Source: Brochothrix campestris (GTDB taxonomy: Bacteria; Bacillota; Bacilli; Lactobacillales; Listeriaceae). From it: DNA of 64,000 bases. The translations under genes were made by a program, and so were the position numbers. Below, piece by piece: positions 1-7,872 of this stretch (position 1 is the stretch's first letter; the number at the start of each line of letters is the position of its first letter). The stretch lies in NCBI RefSeq assembly GCF_046058945.1, contig NZ_CP175511.1, forward strand, positions 992,001 through 1,056,000, read 5' to 3'. Below the pieces are notes generated by a model. It saw only the letters and a list, made by a program, of their open reading frames with translations, did not search any database and was not told the origin of the DNA.

Positions 1-1988
1 CAGGCATCGTTGTGACGACTATTCAGAAGTTAAACCATTTAATCAGACGCTTAAATAATAAGCCAGACGGACGAGATTACAAAAAACTATCGCAATTACG
101 CGTCGCTTTTGTCGTGGATGAATGTCATCGTGCCGTGAGTGCAGAGAAGAAAAACGAGATCTCGGAATTTTTCATTAATTCATTATGGTATGGTTTTACT
201 GGAACCCCTATTTTTAAAGAAAACGCTAAAGATGAAAAAGGGAATATGGCCCGAACTACTTATGAGCAATATGGTGAATGTTTACATAACTATACAGTGA
301 AAGAAGCTATTCATGATAAAGCAGTATTAGGTTTTCAAGTAGAATATAAGGCCACCTTTGAGGAAGAACAATTGGATGAGATTGTTGCAACTGTGACCGG
401 TAAAGAGTTATCCGAAGTGGAAACAATGGACATGTTAGTCCGTGAAGCCAAAGTACCTAAGAAGGTTTATGAAGAAGAGGAACATATGCTGGCGGTAATT
501 AATTCTATCATCAATAAGTCTTCCAAAAAACTGGGATTCAATAACGGTGTAGGGTACACCTATAATGCGATTTTGACTACGACGTCAATTGCCCAAGCGC
601 AAAAGTATTATGACTTGATTAAAGAAGTCAAAGCAGGCCATTCATCAGTGAAAATATCAGAAAAAATTAAACGTGTCTTGCCTGATTTTCCTAAAGTCGC
701 GATTACTTATTCAATTAGTGAGAATGAAGAATCTTCTGAGGTGAATCAGACGAAGATGAAGGAAGCGTTGTTGGATTACAATGCTGAATTTGGCACTAAT
801 TTTAGCATTGATACGATGAGAGGTTATAACAGTAATGTGAATGATCGTCTGGCTCGTAAGAAAGAAAAGTATCAAGCCAGAAGTGAGCAGTTAGACTTAG
901 TCATTGTAGTCGACCGTTTGCTTACAGGATTTGATGCGCCATGTTTATCGACTATCTTTATTGATCGTCCGCCTATGCCACCTCACAACTTGATACAGGC
1001 GTTTTCACGGACTAATCGTATCTTTGACTCTAAGAAAGAATATGGCCAAGTAGTAACGTTCCAGTTGCCTGCATTGTTTGAAGAAAGTGTTAAAGATGCC
1101 CTACGCCTATATTCAAACGGTGGAGAGAATGAAGTATTAGCGCCTGAATGGGAAGAATCGAAAACGGCTTTTATTGAAGCAATTCATAATCTAAGACAAA
1201 TAGCGGAAGAACCTGAAAACATTGATATTGATGCCTCTCCAATTGAATGGTTGAAGAAGTTTGCAAAAGCTTATCAGCGCGTGGATAAGACGTTTAGTGC
1301 GGTTCAAGTTTATACAGAATATGAAGATGAGATGTTGGGCACCCTTTTCTCAATCACGATGCCTGAATTAGAAAATTATCATGGGAAATATCAAAATGCG
1401 TTGGAGAAAATTATAGAGGACGGTCCAGAACGGGATGAAATTGAGTTGGATGTAGAATATGAGTTATCATCTATTAAAACAGACAAGATAAACTACGAGT
1501 ATATTTTAATGTTAATCCAATCGTTTGTCCCAAGTGGTGATGATGACATTCAATTGGTACATACGATGAATGATAAAACGATGCAAGAAGTTGAGAAGTA
1601 TTTAGAAGACCTTGCACGCACCAATCAAACCATGGCTAATATTGTCAAAGGAATATGGCAAGATTTACAAGACAACCCTGAAAACTACCGCGATAAATTG
1701 ATTTCGATGGAAGTAGAAGCTGTCATTGAGCAAACAGAACAACAATTTGTCGAGGAAGTTTCAAAGGAATGGTATGTCGAAGAAGATAAATTGGCCTATT
1801 ATGTAGATAATTACAAACACGGCAAAGAACATCAATTAGGCGCAAGTGATTTATATAAGAGTGCTGATTACAATCAATACAAAACAACCGCTGAAAATCC
1901 AGTGATTAAATTGAGATATCGAAGTGAATTGTTTAAACAAATTAATGAGAAGATTGAAGAAAATATTTTACCGCTTAGAGAGAAGTAG
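1..1988 (+). CDS. hsdR: Type I restriction enzyme R subunit (3' part)
   Basis: This is the C-terminal part of HsdR, the ATP-dependent DNA translocase and nuclease subunit of a type I restriction-modification complex; the 5' end lies outside the window. The reading frame is open from the first base, and the GTG at 12 is an internal codon. SF2 helicase motifs are visible: motif II VVDECHRA and then the GFTGTP motif, about 36 and 61 codons after that GTG, and further on a block with LLTGFDAP followed by QAFSRTNR (motifs V and VI). The last 250 or so residues are the acidic helical C-terminal region of EcoR124-type subunits. The N-terminal nuclease domain and the hsdM and hsdS partners are not in the window. 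The frame is intact to its TAG stop, so the visible part looks functional. Confidence 0.92.
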   Translation, partial: GIVVTTIQKLNHLIRRLNNKPDGRDYKKLSQLRVAFVVDECHRAVSAEKKNEISEFFINSLWYGFTGTPIFKENAKDEKGNMARTTYEQYGECLHNYTVKEAIHDKAVLGFQVEYKATFEEEQLDEIVATVTGKELSEVETMDMLVREAKVPKKVYEEEEHMLAVINSIINKSSKKLGFNNGVGYTYNAILTTTSIAQAQKYYDLIKEVKAGHSSVKISEKIKRVLPDFPKVAITYSISENEESSEVNQTKMKEALLDYNAEFGTNFSIDTMRGYNSNVNDRLARKKEKYQARSEQLDLVIVVDRLLTGFDAPCLSTIFIDRPPMPPHNLIQAFSRTNRIFDSKKEYGQVVTFQLPALFEESVKDALRLYSNGGENEVLAPEWEESKTAFIEAIHNLRQIAEEPENIDIDASPIEWLKKFAKAYQRVDKTFSAVQVYTEYEDEMLGTLFSITMPELENYHGKYQNALEKIIEDGPERDEIELDVEYELSSIKTDKINYEYILMLIQSFVPSGDDDIQLVHTMNDKTMQEVEKYLEDLARTNQTMANIVKGIWQDLQDNPENYRDKLISMEVEAVIEQTEQQFVEEVSKEWYVEEDKLAYYVDNYKHGKEHQLGASDLYKSADYNQYKTTAENPVIKLRYRSELFKQINEKIEENILPLREK

Positions 1989-1990
1989 TG

Positions 1991-2040
1991 AAATTATAAT
2001 TAGGGAGAGAGTTAGGAAATAGACTGTCTCCCTATAATTT
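1991..2040 (+). terminator. Possible terminator after hsdR
   Basis: Arms AAATTATA...AGGGAGA and TCTCCCTATAATTT can pair with a small bulge around an 18-nt loop, just after the hsdR stop and before the ribosome binding site of the next gene. There is no long T tract, so it may be a weak or leaky terminator. Confidence 0.35.
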
Positions 2041-2059
2041 AATAGTAAAGGAGTTAGTT

Positions 2060-3361
2060 ATGGCAATTACTGATATATTTAAAAGTATGCAATTTAAAAA
2101 AGAAATAGAACAATTAACGAAAGAAATTGACGTATTAAAGAATCGAGATCGTTCGATAGAAGCCATGAGTTTAGTTGAAATCCATGAACAAATAGATCAG
2201 CAGAAAAAGACATTGGAAGAGCTTAAAGCGACTACACTTGATTACGAAAATAAAGTCGAACAGATGGAACAGGAAGTAGAAAAAAGAGAATCAAAAATTA
2301 AAGAGTTAGAAAAAGACTTAATCGTGACTAAAGAGGCGATTGAGATGGAAGGATATGGACTATATATTCCAAAATATGATTTTGCTACATCATTAGGCTA
2401 CAAAGTGCAATTAGATAAAGTAAGACAAGAACAAAAAGAGATGATCAGAAATAAAAGCGCTGTCAATTATTTTGATAACTGGACTGTAGAGGGTAGTCGA
2501 GCTAAAGGTAAGAAGATGACAAATGATAATATTAGACAAATTCTTCGTTCATTTAACAATGAATGTGAGGCCGCTATCAATAAAGTGAAATACAATAATT
2601 TGCACTCAATAGAAAATCGAATTATGAAGTCATTTGAACAATTAAATAAATTGAACGCAACCAATAAAGTATCTCTGACGGCTAAATTTTTAGATTTAAA
2701 GCTGGCTGAAATGACTTTAGCTTATGAGTACGAGCGAAAAAAACAAGATGAAAAAGAAGAATTACGAGAACAACGTGAGCGTGAACGAGAAGAAAAAGCA
2801 TTACAAAGAGAGATTCAAAATAAGAAGAAGATTATTGATAAAGATATTACCCATTATCAAAATATGATTTCCGATTTAGAAAATAGATTAAAACAAGCAA
2901 ACAATGATGAAGACAAAGAATCCATTCAACTTCAAATTGAAGAATTACGTTTAAACATCAATGAACGTGAGGAAGAAAAGGCAGAATTAGATTATCGAAC
3001 AGCCCATGCTTCAGCAGGATTTGTCTATATTATAAGCAATATTGGCTCATTTGGAGAAGACGTAGTAAAAATCGGCGTAACTCGACGTATTGATCCTTTA
3101 GAACGTATTAATGAGCTTAGTAGTGCATCAGTTCCGTTTAAATTTGATGTCCATGCTTTAATATTTAGTTATGACGCTTATACATTGGAGAACGAATTAC
3201 ATAAATATTTTGACAAGTATAGAATAAACAGAGTAAATAACAGAAAAGAATTCTTCAAAGTACCAATTAAGAAAATTGAAGAAAAGCTTGAAGAATATGG
3301 TGAACTGACTATTGATTTTAATTCAGACCCTGACGCGGAAGAGTATAGAGAGTCATTGTAA
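2060..3361 (+). CDS. DUF4041 coiled-coil protein with C-terminal MUG113-type GIY-YIG domain
   Basis: A 433-residue protein. Residues about 10-95 are heptad-rich coiled coil with many Glu/Lys/Gln. A middle region beginning near GLYIPKYDF matches my recollection of DUF4041. A second charged coiled coil covers about 225-310. Residues about 318-410 form a T5orf172/MUG113-like GIY-YIG domain (AGFVYIISN, then VKIGVTRR, with ELHKYFDKYR further on). The start ATG has the ribosome binding site AAAGGAG seven bases upstream. GIY-YIG domains cleave DNA in known nucleases, and proteins of this layout occur in phages and restriction islands. Its place 70 bp after hsdR suggests a defence or accessory role, which is inference. 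No partner gene is obvious. Confidence 0.75.
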   Translation: MAITDIFKSMQFKKEIEQLTKEIDVLKNRDRSIEAMSLVEIHEQIDQQKKTLEELKATTLDYENKVEQMEQEVEKRESKIKELEKDLIVTKEAIEMEGYGLYIPKYDFATSLGYKVQLDKVRQEQKEMIRNKSAVNYFDNWTVEGSRAKGKKMTNDNIRQILRSFNNECEAAINKVKYNNLHSIENRIMKSFEQLNKLNATNKVSLTAKFLDLKLAEMTLAYEYERKKQDEKEELREQREREREEKALQREIQNKKKIIDKDITHYQNMISDLENRLKQANNDEDKESIQLQIEELRLNINEREEEKAELDYRTAHASAGFVYIISNIGSFGEDVVKIGVTRRIDPLERINELSSASVPFKFDVHALIFSYDAYTLENELHKYFDKYRINRVNNRKEFFKVPIKKIEEKLEEYGELTIDFNSDPDAEEYRESL

Positions 3362-3411
3362 GTTTCGTTTGATTTTTATAATAATTAATTCTGATAAGAA
3401 GGTGATAAAAA

Positions 3412-4591
3412 GTGGAAGATAGTAAAAATGTTCATCATGATATGATTAGTAAGATTAATGAAAAAATCAACGCTAAAAAAGTATGGTCAGTATCATAAAT
3501 GTGTTTTTCATATTCACACTCCAGCTTCACATGATTACACTCTTATACCTGGAGGGACTTGTTCGAAAACGTTAATTGATTACGCAATGAAAATTGGATT
3601 TTTAAGGGAGAATTTCAATGAAATAGAGGATTTTACGTATAAAGGATTTAAAAATCAACATGAATGCTTGAGCTACTTGTTACTTGCAAATAAACTTGTT
3701 GACGAGGAAATTGAAATAGCAGTAGTTACAGATCATAATTGTATTGATGGTTTCTGTAAATTAGCCGATGCAATAAAAATTTTAAAAGAAAAAGGAGGAA
3801 AGACATTAAAGGTTTTTCCACAAATAATTTTGGGTATTGAAATTTCATGTTCCGATAAAAATCATGTTGTTGGTATATTCAATCATTTAAATTCTAAAAA
3901 AGAACTACAGGATTGGATAAACGATTATATTATTTCTCCAAAGGATGGTACATATCTATCCAGTTTAGAAGTTTTAGAAATGATTAATAGTAAAAAAGGA
4001 ATAGGTTATATAGCGCATATTAATAGTTCAGATATATTTAGAAAAAAATATTTAAGTAGAGTATATAAAGAGAGATTGTTTAATACATACAGCTTGAAAA
4101 TTTTAGGTCTTTCAAATATGGATAAAAAAATTTCTGTAGAAAACAGTATAAAAAATTATTCTGATAAAAAATTTAATTTTATCTTGGATGAAGATTCTCA
4201 CTCTTTATATGAGTTGGGAACAAAGACTTTTTGGCTGAAAACCCAGACATTGAATTTTGAAGGTATTAAGAGCTCATTAAATGATTTTGATTGTTCTATA
4301 TCTTATTCTAAGCCCACTTTTCCAGATAGTTATGTAAAGGCTTTATATTTTGACGGTACAGGATTTATAAGTTCAAAAAATAATACTGGTGAAGGTGATG
4401 TGTTAGTTTTTTCTGAGAGTATGAATTGTATTATAGGAGGTAGAGGTTCAGGAAAAACTACCTTGTTAAATTCACTTAATTTATTGATTAGTCAACTTGT
4501 GGACAGTAGTAGCTCACTAAAAAATGCTTTGAGTCAAGGATATTTGTGTATGCTTTATAGACACGAGAAAGAGGTGGAATGGCAACAGTAA
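3412..4591 (+). pseudogene. PHP-domain ATPase (TrlF-like), truncated by IS3 insertion
   Basis: The N-terminal part of a large PHP-plus-ATPase protein. PHP-type metal ligands are seen in FHIHTPASH, VTDHNC and LDEDSHS, and a Walker A motif GGRGSGKTTLL lies near the end of the readable part. The frame stops just before the left end of an IS3 element, so the rest of the ATPase is gone; no continuation was seen beyond the insertion. The continuous frame begins at ATG 3458, which has no ribosome binding site. A good site (AGAAGGTG, 3397-3404) precedes GTG 3412 in another frame. Removing one A from the A6 run at 3475-3480 would join the two frames, so a second lesion (or slippage) may exist. Family assignment to TrlF-type proteins is by motif recollection. 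Confidence 0.7.
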
Positions 4592-4603
4592 ATTGAACAA
4601 AAA

Positions 4604-5451
4604 TTATAAGGGCTGTAATTTAAATTCGGTAGGCGTTAAATAACCCAATGTTCCATGAATACGGATGTTATTAAACCAATGAACGTAATCATTTAATTCA
4701 AGTTCCAGCTGATTAAGATTGGAAAAGTGAGTTTGGTTTGCGAATTCTGTTTTAAACACTTTGAATGTTGCTTCCGCTACAGCGTTATCGTAAGGACAAC
4801 CCTTCATACTTAGTGAACGTTGAATATTAAATGTTTCAAGCGCTTCATCAATCAACCGATTATCAAATTCTTTCCCTCGATCCGTGTGAAACAGCTGTAT
4901 GTCATTTAAATTTGCAGAAATGCTTGCTAATGCTTCATAGACAAGACTTGCAGTCTTGTTTTCTCCTACACTATGTCCAATAATTTCACGATTGAAAAGG
5001 TCTACAAATAAACATACATAATGCCACTTTCCACCGACACGAACGTATGTTAAATCACTTACAACGACAGCTAATTCTTTTTCTTGAATGAACGCACGTT
5101 TTAACTCGTTTCTTATAAGTGCCTCATTCGAACGTGATTTTTGCGGTTTAAATTGAGCCACAGTGTAGTTTGAAACTAAACCTAACGAATGCATTATGCG
5201 GCTAATTCGGCGTCTTGATACATGTTTAGGTTCAGCTAACTTTAATAATTCTCTTTTGATTTTACGCGTACCCTAATTATTACGGCTTTCTTTGAAAATC
5301 CGTTCAATTTCTTTTGAAAATGCGATGTCCTCTGTTTTTCGCTGCGAAGTGGCATCTAAATTTATATGATAATAATAGGTGCTCCTTTTAATCTCGAGGA
5401 CGGCACACATTGCTGATACCGAATAAAGGTGAGCGTTATTACGAATCACAT
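4604..5451 (-). pseudogene. IS3-family transposase OrfB, interrupted by a nonsense codon
   Basis: An rve-type integrase catalytic domain. From an internal Met at 5194 the frame runs to 4604 and contains the DDE triad context: VVSDLTYV, FHTDRGKEF and the Glu in NAVAEATFKVFK. Upstream of that Met the same frame continues through conserved OrfB sequence (KIKRELLKL after the stop and LEIKRSTYYYH before it) but is broken by a TAG at 5275-5273, where family members usually have an aromatic residue before GTRKIK. The frame upstream reaches the end of orfA in the -1 frame, as expected for programmed frameshifting at the A-rich GGACGAAAATAA. The nonsense codon should prevent full-length OrfAB, so this copy is probably immobile unless helped in trans. 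Confidence 0.85.
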
Positions 5452-5733
5452 TTATTTTCGTCCCATGATCAGCGCCGCTTGCTTTAAAATATCATTCTCC
5501 ATTAGTAACCGCTGATTTTCTTTACGTAATTTATCTAGTTCTATTTCATCTTCTGTTCGATTATCTTTAGCTGCGAACGAGCCAGTAGCTTGATGATTTT
5601 TAATCCATTTATCTAATCCCGAAGGGGTTAAATCATATTCACGAGCAATATCAGCACGTGACTTTCCATTTTCATAAAGCTTCACCATTTGCAGTTTAAA
5701 TTCAGGCGTAAATGTTCGACGTTGACGTGGCAT
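5452..5733 (-). CDS. IS3-family transposase OrfA
   Basis: A 93-residue helix-turn-helix protein of the transposase_8/HTH_Tnp type, with TPEFKLQMVKLYENG at the start of the HTH and a leucine-zipper-like C-terminus (ELDKLRKENQRLLMENDILK). It ends in GRK. The sequence CGAAAATAA at the stop offers a -1 slippage site leading into the orfB frame. An AGGAG-type site lies upstream of the ATG at 5733. It is intact, unlike its partner orfB. In this family OrfA alone mostly binds the element ends and can repress transposition. Confidence 0.85.
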   Translation of the reverse strand: MPRQRRTFTPEFKLQMVKLYENGKSRADIAREYDLTPSGLDKWIKNHQATGSFAAKDNRTEDEIELDKLRKENQRLLMENDILKQAALIMGRK

Positions 5734-5810
5734 AGTAGCACACTCCTTTTTATTAGTAGTCTTAGTTTACAAGCCCTCATTTATTCTGTCTAACTTAGTG
5801 TAGCCTATCC

Positions 5811-6079
5811 AGAGTGCTGATAGTCAGATGAGTTTTATTTTCACTGATGCGAAAAAATATGAAATCATTGATATCCTCCCATCTAGAAGATTGCATCATC
5901 TCAGAGATTACTTTTTAAATTATTCATATGAAGCGAGAGCTTCTGTAAAAACGATTGTCACCGATATGAACGCCCCTTACGGGTCTTTAATTAAAGAGGT
6001 GTTCCCAAATGCAGATACCATCATCGATCGTTTTCATTTGTCCCAATTAGTAACACGTTCCCTTAATCAAACACGCATT
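5811..6079 (+). pseudogene. ISL3-family transposase fragment
   Basis: About 270 bp nearly identical to the middle of the ISL3 transposase found at 29.4-30.7 kb on the minus strand. Shared stretches include SADSQM, FIFTDAKKYEIIDILPSRR and RFHLSQL, and the match ends after LNQTRI. Both ends are missing. It preserves a 125-bp segment (encoding LRDYFLNYSYEARASVKTIV and the following residues) that the other copy has lost. The frame runs on without a stop into corA, giving an artificial fusion. It marks the right edge of the accessory island. Confidence 0.85.
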
Positions 6080-6145
6080 CGCCTCTTTCGCCAATCGCTT
6101 AATTACGTTAAGATAGACTTAAGTGATAAAAAAAGGGGTTTGTGT

Positions 6146-7054
6146 ATGATTGAAAAAACACGGTTTAACCAGCAACAAAACTGCTGGATTAATGTTAACA
6201 CCACGCAAGAACATGATCTTAAAACATTATTTGCCACGTATGGGATTGATGAAGAAATCATCGGCTATTCGCTCGATAAGAACGAACGCGCCCACTTAGA
6301 CTACGATAAAACGACGAATACCTTCGTCTTTATTTATAACGTTCCGAACCAAACAAAAATCGACAACCATTATGAAACAATCCCGATGACTTTTATCATC
6401 AAAGGCGAGACACTGATTACCATCTCCAACGACCGCAATCATTATTTAATCAGTAAGATGGCAGCGCTCCTAAAACAAAATGAGACGGTGTCTGTCTTTG
6501 GAATGCTGTTCAATAGTTTGCTAATGATTACCGATCAGTTTTTTCCATACGTTGAAGAACTTAATCTTGAACGTAACAAAGTCAGCCAACAATTAAAGGT
6601 CAAAACAACCAAAAAAACACTGCTGTCGCTGTCGGATTTAGAAACGGGTATTATCTTTTTCATCTCAGCATCGAAGCAAAATGTTGTTTTGCTCGAACAA
6701 ATTAAAACCCATGCGATCTACAAAGAACTTGATGATGTCGAAATCGAAGAGCTTGGCGATGTCTTAATTGAAGCAAAACAATTGGTTGAGATGACCCAGT
6801 TGTCCGTCCAAATTTTGCAACAACTGTCAGGGACCTATAATAACATTTTGAACAATAACTTGAACGATACCATGCGGATTTTAACCGTGCTATCGGTGCT
6901 GTTAACAATCCCAACCGTGATTACGGGCTTTTTTGGAATGAACATGCCATTACCGCTTGAAAATAACGCCTTTGGTTGGTTAATCACGATTATTATCAGT
7001 GTGCTTGTCTGGTTGAGTCTGTCGTTTATTTTACGCAAAATGATGAACCGTTAA
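6146..7054 (+). CDS. corA: CorA-family divalent metal transporter
   Basis: A 302-residue CorA/MgtE-type (2-TM-GxN) channel for Mg2+ or other divalent cations in the cytoplasmic membrane. The family signature GMN is at residues 264-266 (GFFGMNMP), between two C-terminal membrane segments, after a long soluble helical domain. The start at ATG 6146 (MIEKTRFN) is chosen because AAAAGGGG lies just upstream and because the sequence before it is transposase-derived. The frame stays open upstream into the ISL3 fragment, so automatic calling would give a false 408-residue protein. The gene is followed after 16 bp by the LOG-family gene, so the two are probably cotranscribed. Confidence 0.9.
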   Translation: MIEKTRFNQQQNCWINVNTTQEHDLKTLFATYGIDEEIIGYSLDKNERAHLDYDKTTNTFVFIYNVPNQTKIDNHYETIPMTFIIKGETLITISNDRNHYLISKMAALLKQNETVSVFGMLFNSLLMITDQFFPYVEELNLERNKVSQQLKVKTTKKTLLSLSDLETGIIFFISASKQNVVLLEQIKTHAIYKELDDVEIEELGDVLIEAKQLVEMTQLSVQILQQLSGTYNNILNNNLNDTMRILTVLSVLLTIPTVITGFFGMNMPLPLENNAFGWLITIIISVLVWLSLSFILRKMMNR

Positions 7055-7070
7055 CGAAGGAGGAATGAAG

Positions 7071-7682
7071 ATGAAAATTGTCGTTTATTGTGGCGCAAGC
7101 ACGGGCCAGAATCCCGCCTTTAAAACGGCGACACAGGCGTTAGGTCAGTGGATTGTCGCCGAGCAACATACGTTAGTCTACGGTGGCGGCAAGGTGGGCT
7201 TAATGGGACTACTAGCCGATACCGTCCTAGCTGGCGGTGCCAAAGTGATTGGGATTATGCCGACTTTTTTAGCGGAGCGCGAATTGAGTCATCCCCAGCT
7301 AACCGAGCTGCAACTCGTTGAGTCAATGTCAGAGCGTAAAAATAAAATGATTGCCTTAGGTGACTGTTACATTGCATTGCCTGGTGGACCAGGAACATTA
7401 GAAGAAATTGCCGAGGTGATTTCTTGGGCGCGGATTGGTCAACATCAAAACGCCTGTATTTTGTATAATGTGGCGGATTATTACACACCATTAGCTCAGT
7501 TCTATGATCAAATGGTGGCAAATGGTTTCTTAACGGCAACCGATCGATCCGTCACCTCATTTAGTAGTAATGTGACGGAGATTGCCGCATTTTTGAAAGA
7601 CTATCAACCACCAGTTGTTCGACAGTACCAGAACCAAAGTGAAAGCAACCGGTTAGAAGCAATCAACTTGGAAGAAAAATAA
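7071..7682 (+). CDS. LOG-family nucleotide phosphoribohydrolase
   Basis: A 203-residue LOG-family protein (long mislabelled lysine decarboxylase). Known members release a free base from nucleoside 5'-monophosphates, including cytokinin riboside monophosphates. Motifs: YCGAS near the N-terminus, GGGKVGLMG at residues 38-46, SERKNKM at 87-93 and the signature PGGPGTLEE at 104-112. The start is ATG 7071 rather than the ATG at 7065, because AAGGAGG ends only one base before 7065 and seven before 7071. It follows corA closely and ends at a clear terminator. The physiological substrate is not shown by the sequence. Confidence 0.88.
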   Translation: MKIVVYCGASTGQNPAFKTATQALGQWIVAEQHTLVYGGGKVGLMGLLADTVLAGGAKVIGIMPTFLAERELSHPQLTELQLVESMSERKNKMIALGDCYIALPGGPGTLEEIAEVISWARIGQHQNACILYNVADYYTPLAQFYDQMVANGFLTATDRSVTSFSSNVTEIAAFLKDYQPPVVRQYQNQSESNRLEAINLEEK

Positions 7683-7710
7683 AGTGTCATACGACGGATA
7701 CTACCACCTG

Positions 7711-7736
7711 AGCCCTCTTTTGAGGGTTCTTTTTTT
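7711..7736 (+). terminator. Intrinsic terminator after corA-LOG
   Basis: The hairpin CCCTC-TTTT-GAGGG is followed by a run of seven T. Confidence 0.85.
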
Positions 7737-7752
7737 GCCTAAAAATAAACAA

Positions 7753-7772
7753 TGTCACAGTTAGAAGTGACA
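7753..7772 (+). promoter_or_regulatory. Possible MtlR operator
   Basis: The inverted repeat TGTCAC-N8-GTGACA lies 100 bp before mtlA. It resembles the TTGTCACA-type half sites of MtlR targets in Bacilli, though the spacer is two bases longer than the form I recall. A further TGTGACA half site lies near 7800. Confidence 0.4.
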
Positions 7773-7827
7773 AAGTTATGGCTACATTAGATTGTTCTGT
7801 GACAAAATCCGTTATATCATAAAGTTA

Positions 7828-7841
7828 TGAAAGCGGTAACA
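7828..7841 (+). promoter_or_regulatory. CcpA cre site before mtlA
   Basis: TGAAAGCGGTAACA fits the cre consensus TGWNANCGNTNWCA at every position, about 30 bp before the mtlA start. Glucose repression of the mannitol operon is therefore expected. Confidence 0.75.
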
Positions 7842-7872
7842 AAATATCGCTAAAAAGAGATGAGGGATGACA

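Larger units (their letters stand above)
4593..5793 (-). mobile_element. IS3-family insertion sequence
   Basis: An element of about 1.2 kb with two overlapping transposase frames on the minus strand and imperfect terminal inverted repeats: TTGAACAAAAATTATAAGGGCT at the left and, read on the minus strand, TTAGACAGAATAAATGAGGGCT at the right. The orfB stop codon lies inside the left repeat. Exact ends are uncertain by a few bases. I found no matching short duplication at the two flanks: the left flank is the truncated PHP-ATPase gene and the right flank is an ISL3 scrap, so a later deletion or rearrangement has removed the original junction. Confidence 0.85.

Noticed and set aside
1..6100. A complete novel defence system in the island
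   Set aside because: hsdR is cut by the window edge and the PHP-ATPase is truncated; only the DUF4041 gene is intact, so no system can be claimed.
5828..7054. A single 408-codon CorA protein
   Set aside because: The first 106 codons are ISL3 transposase debris and intergenic sequence; corA has its own start at 6146.
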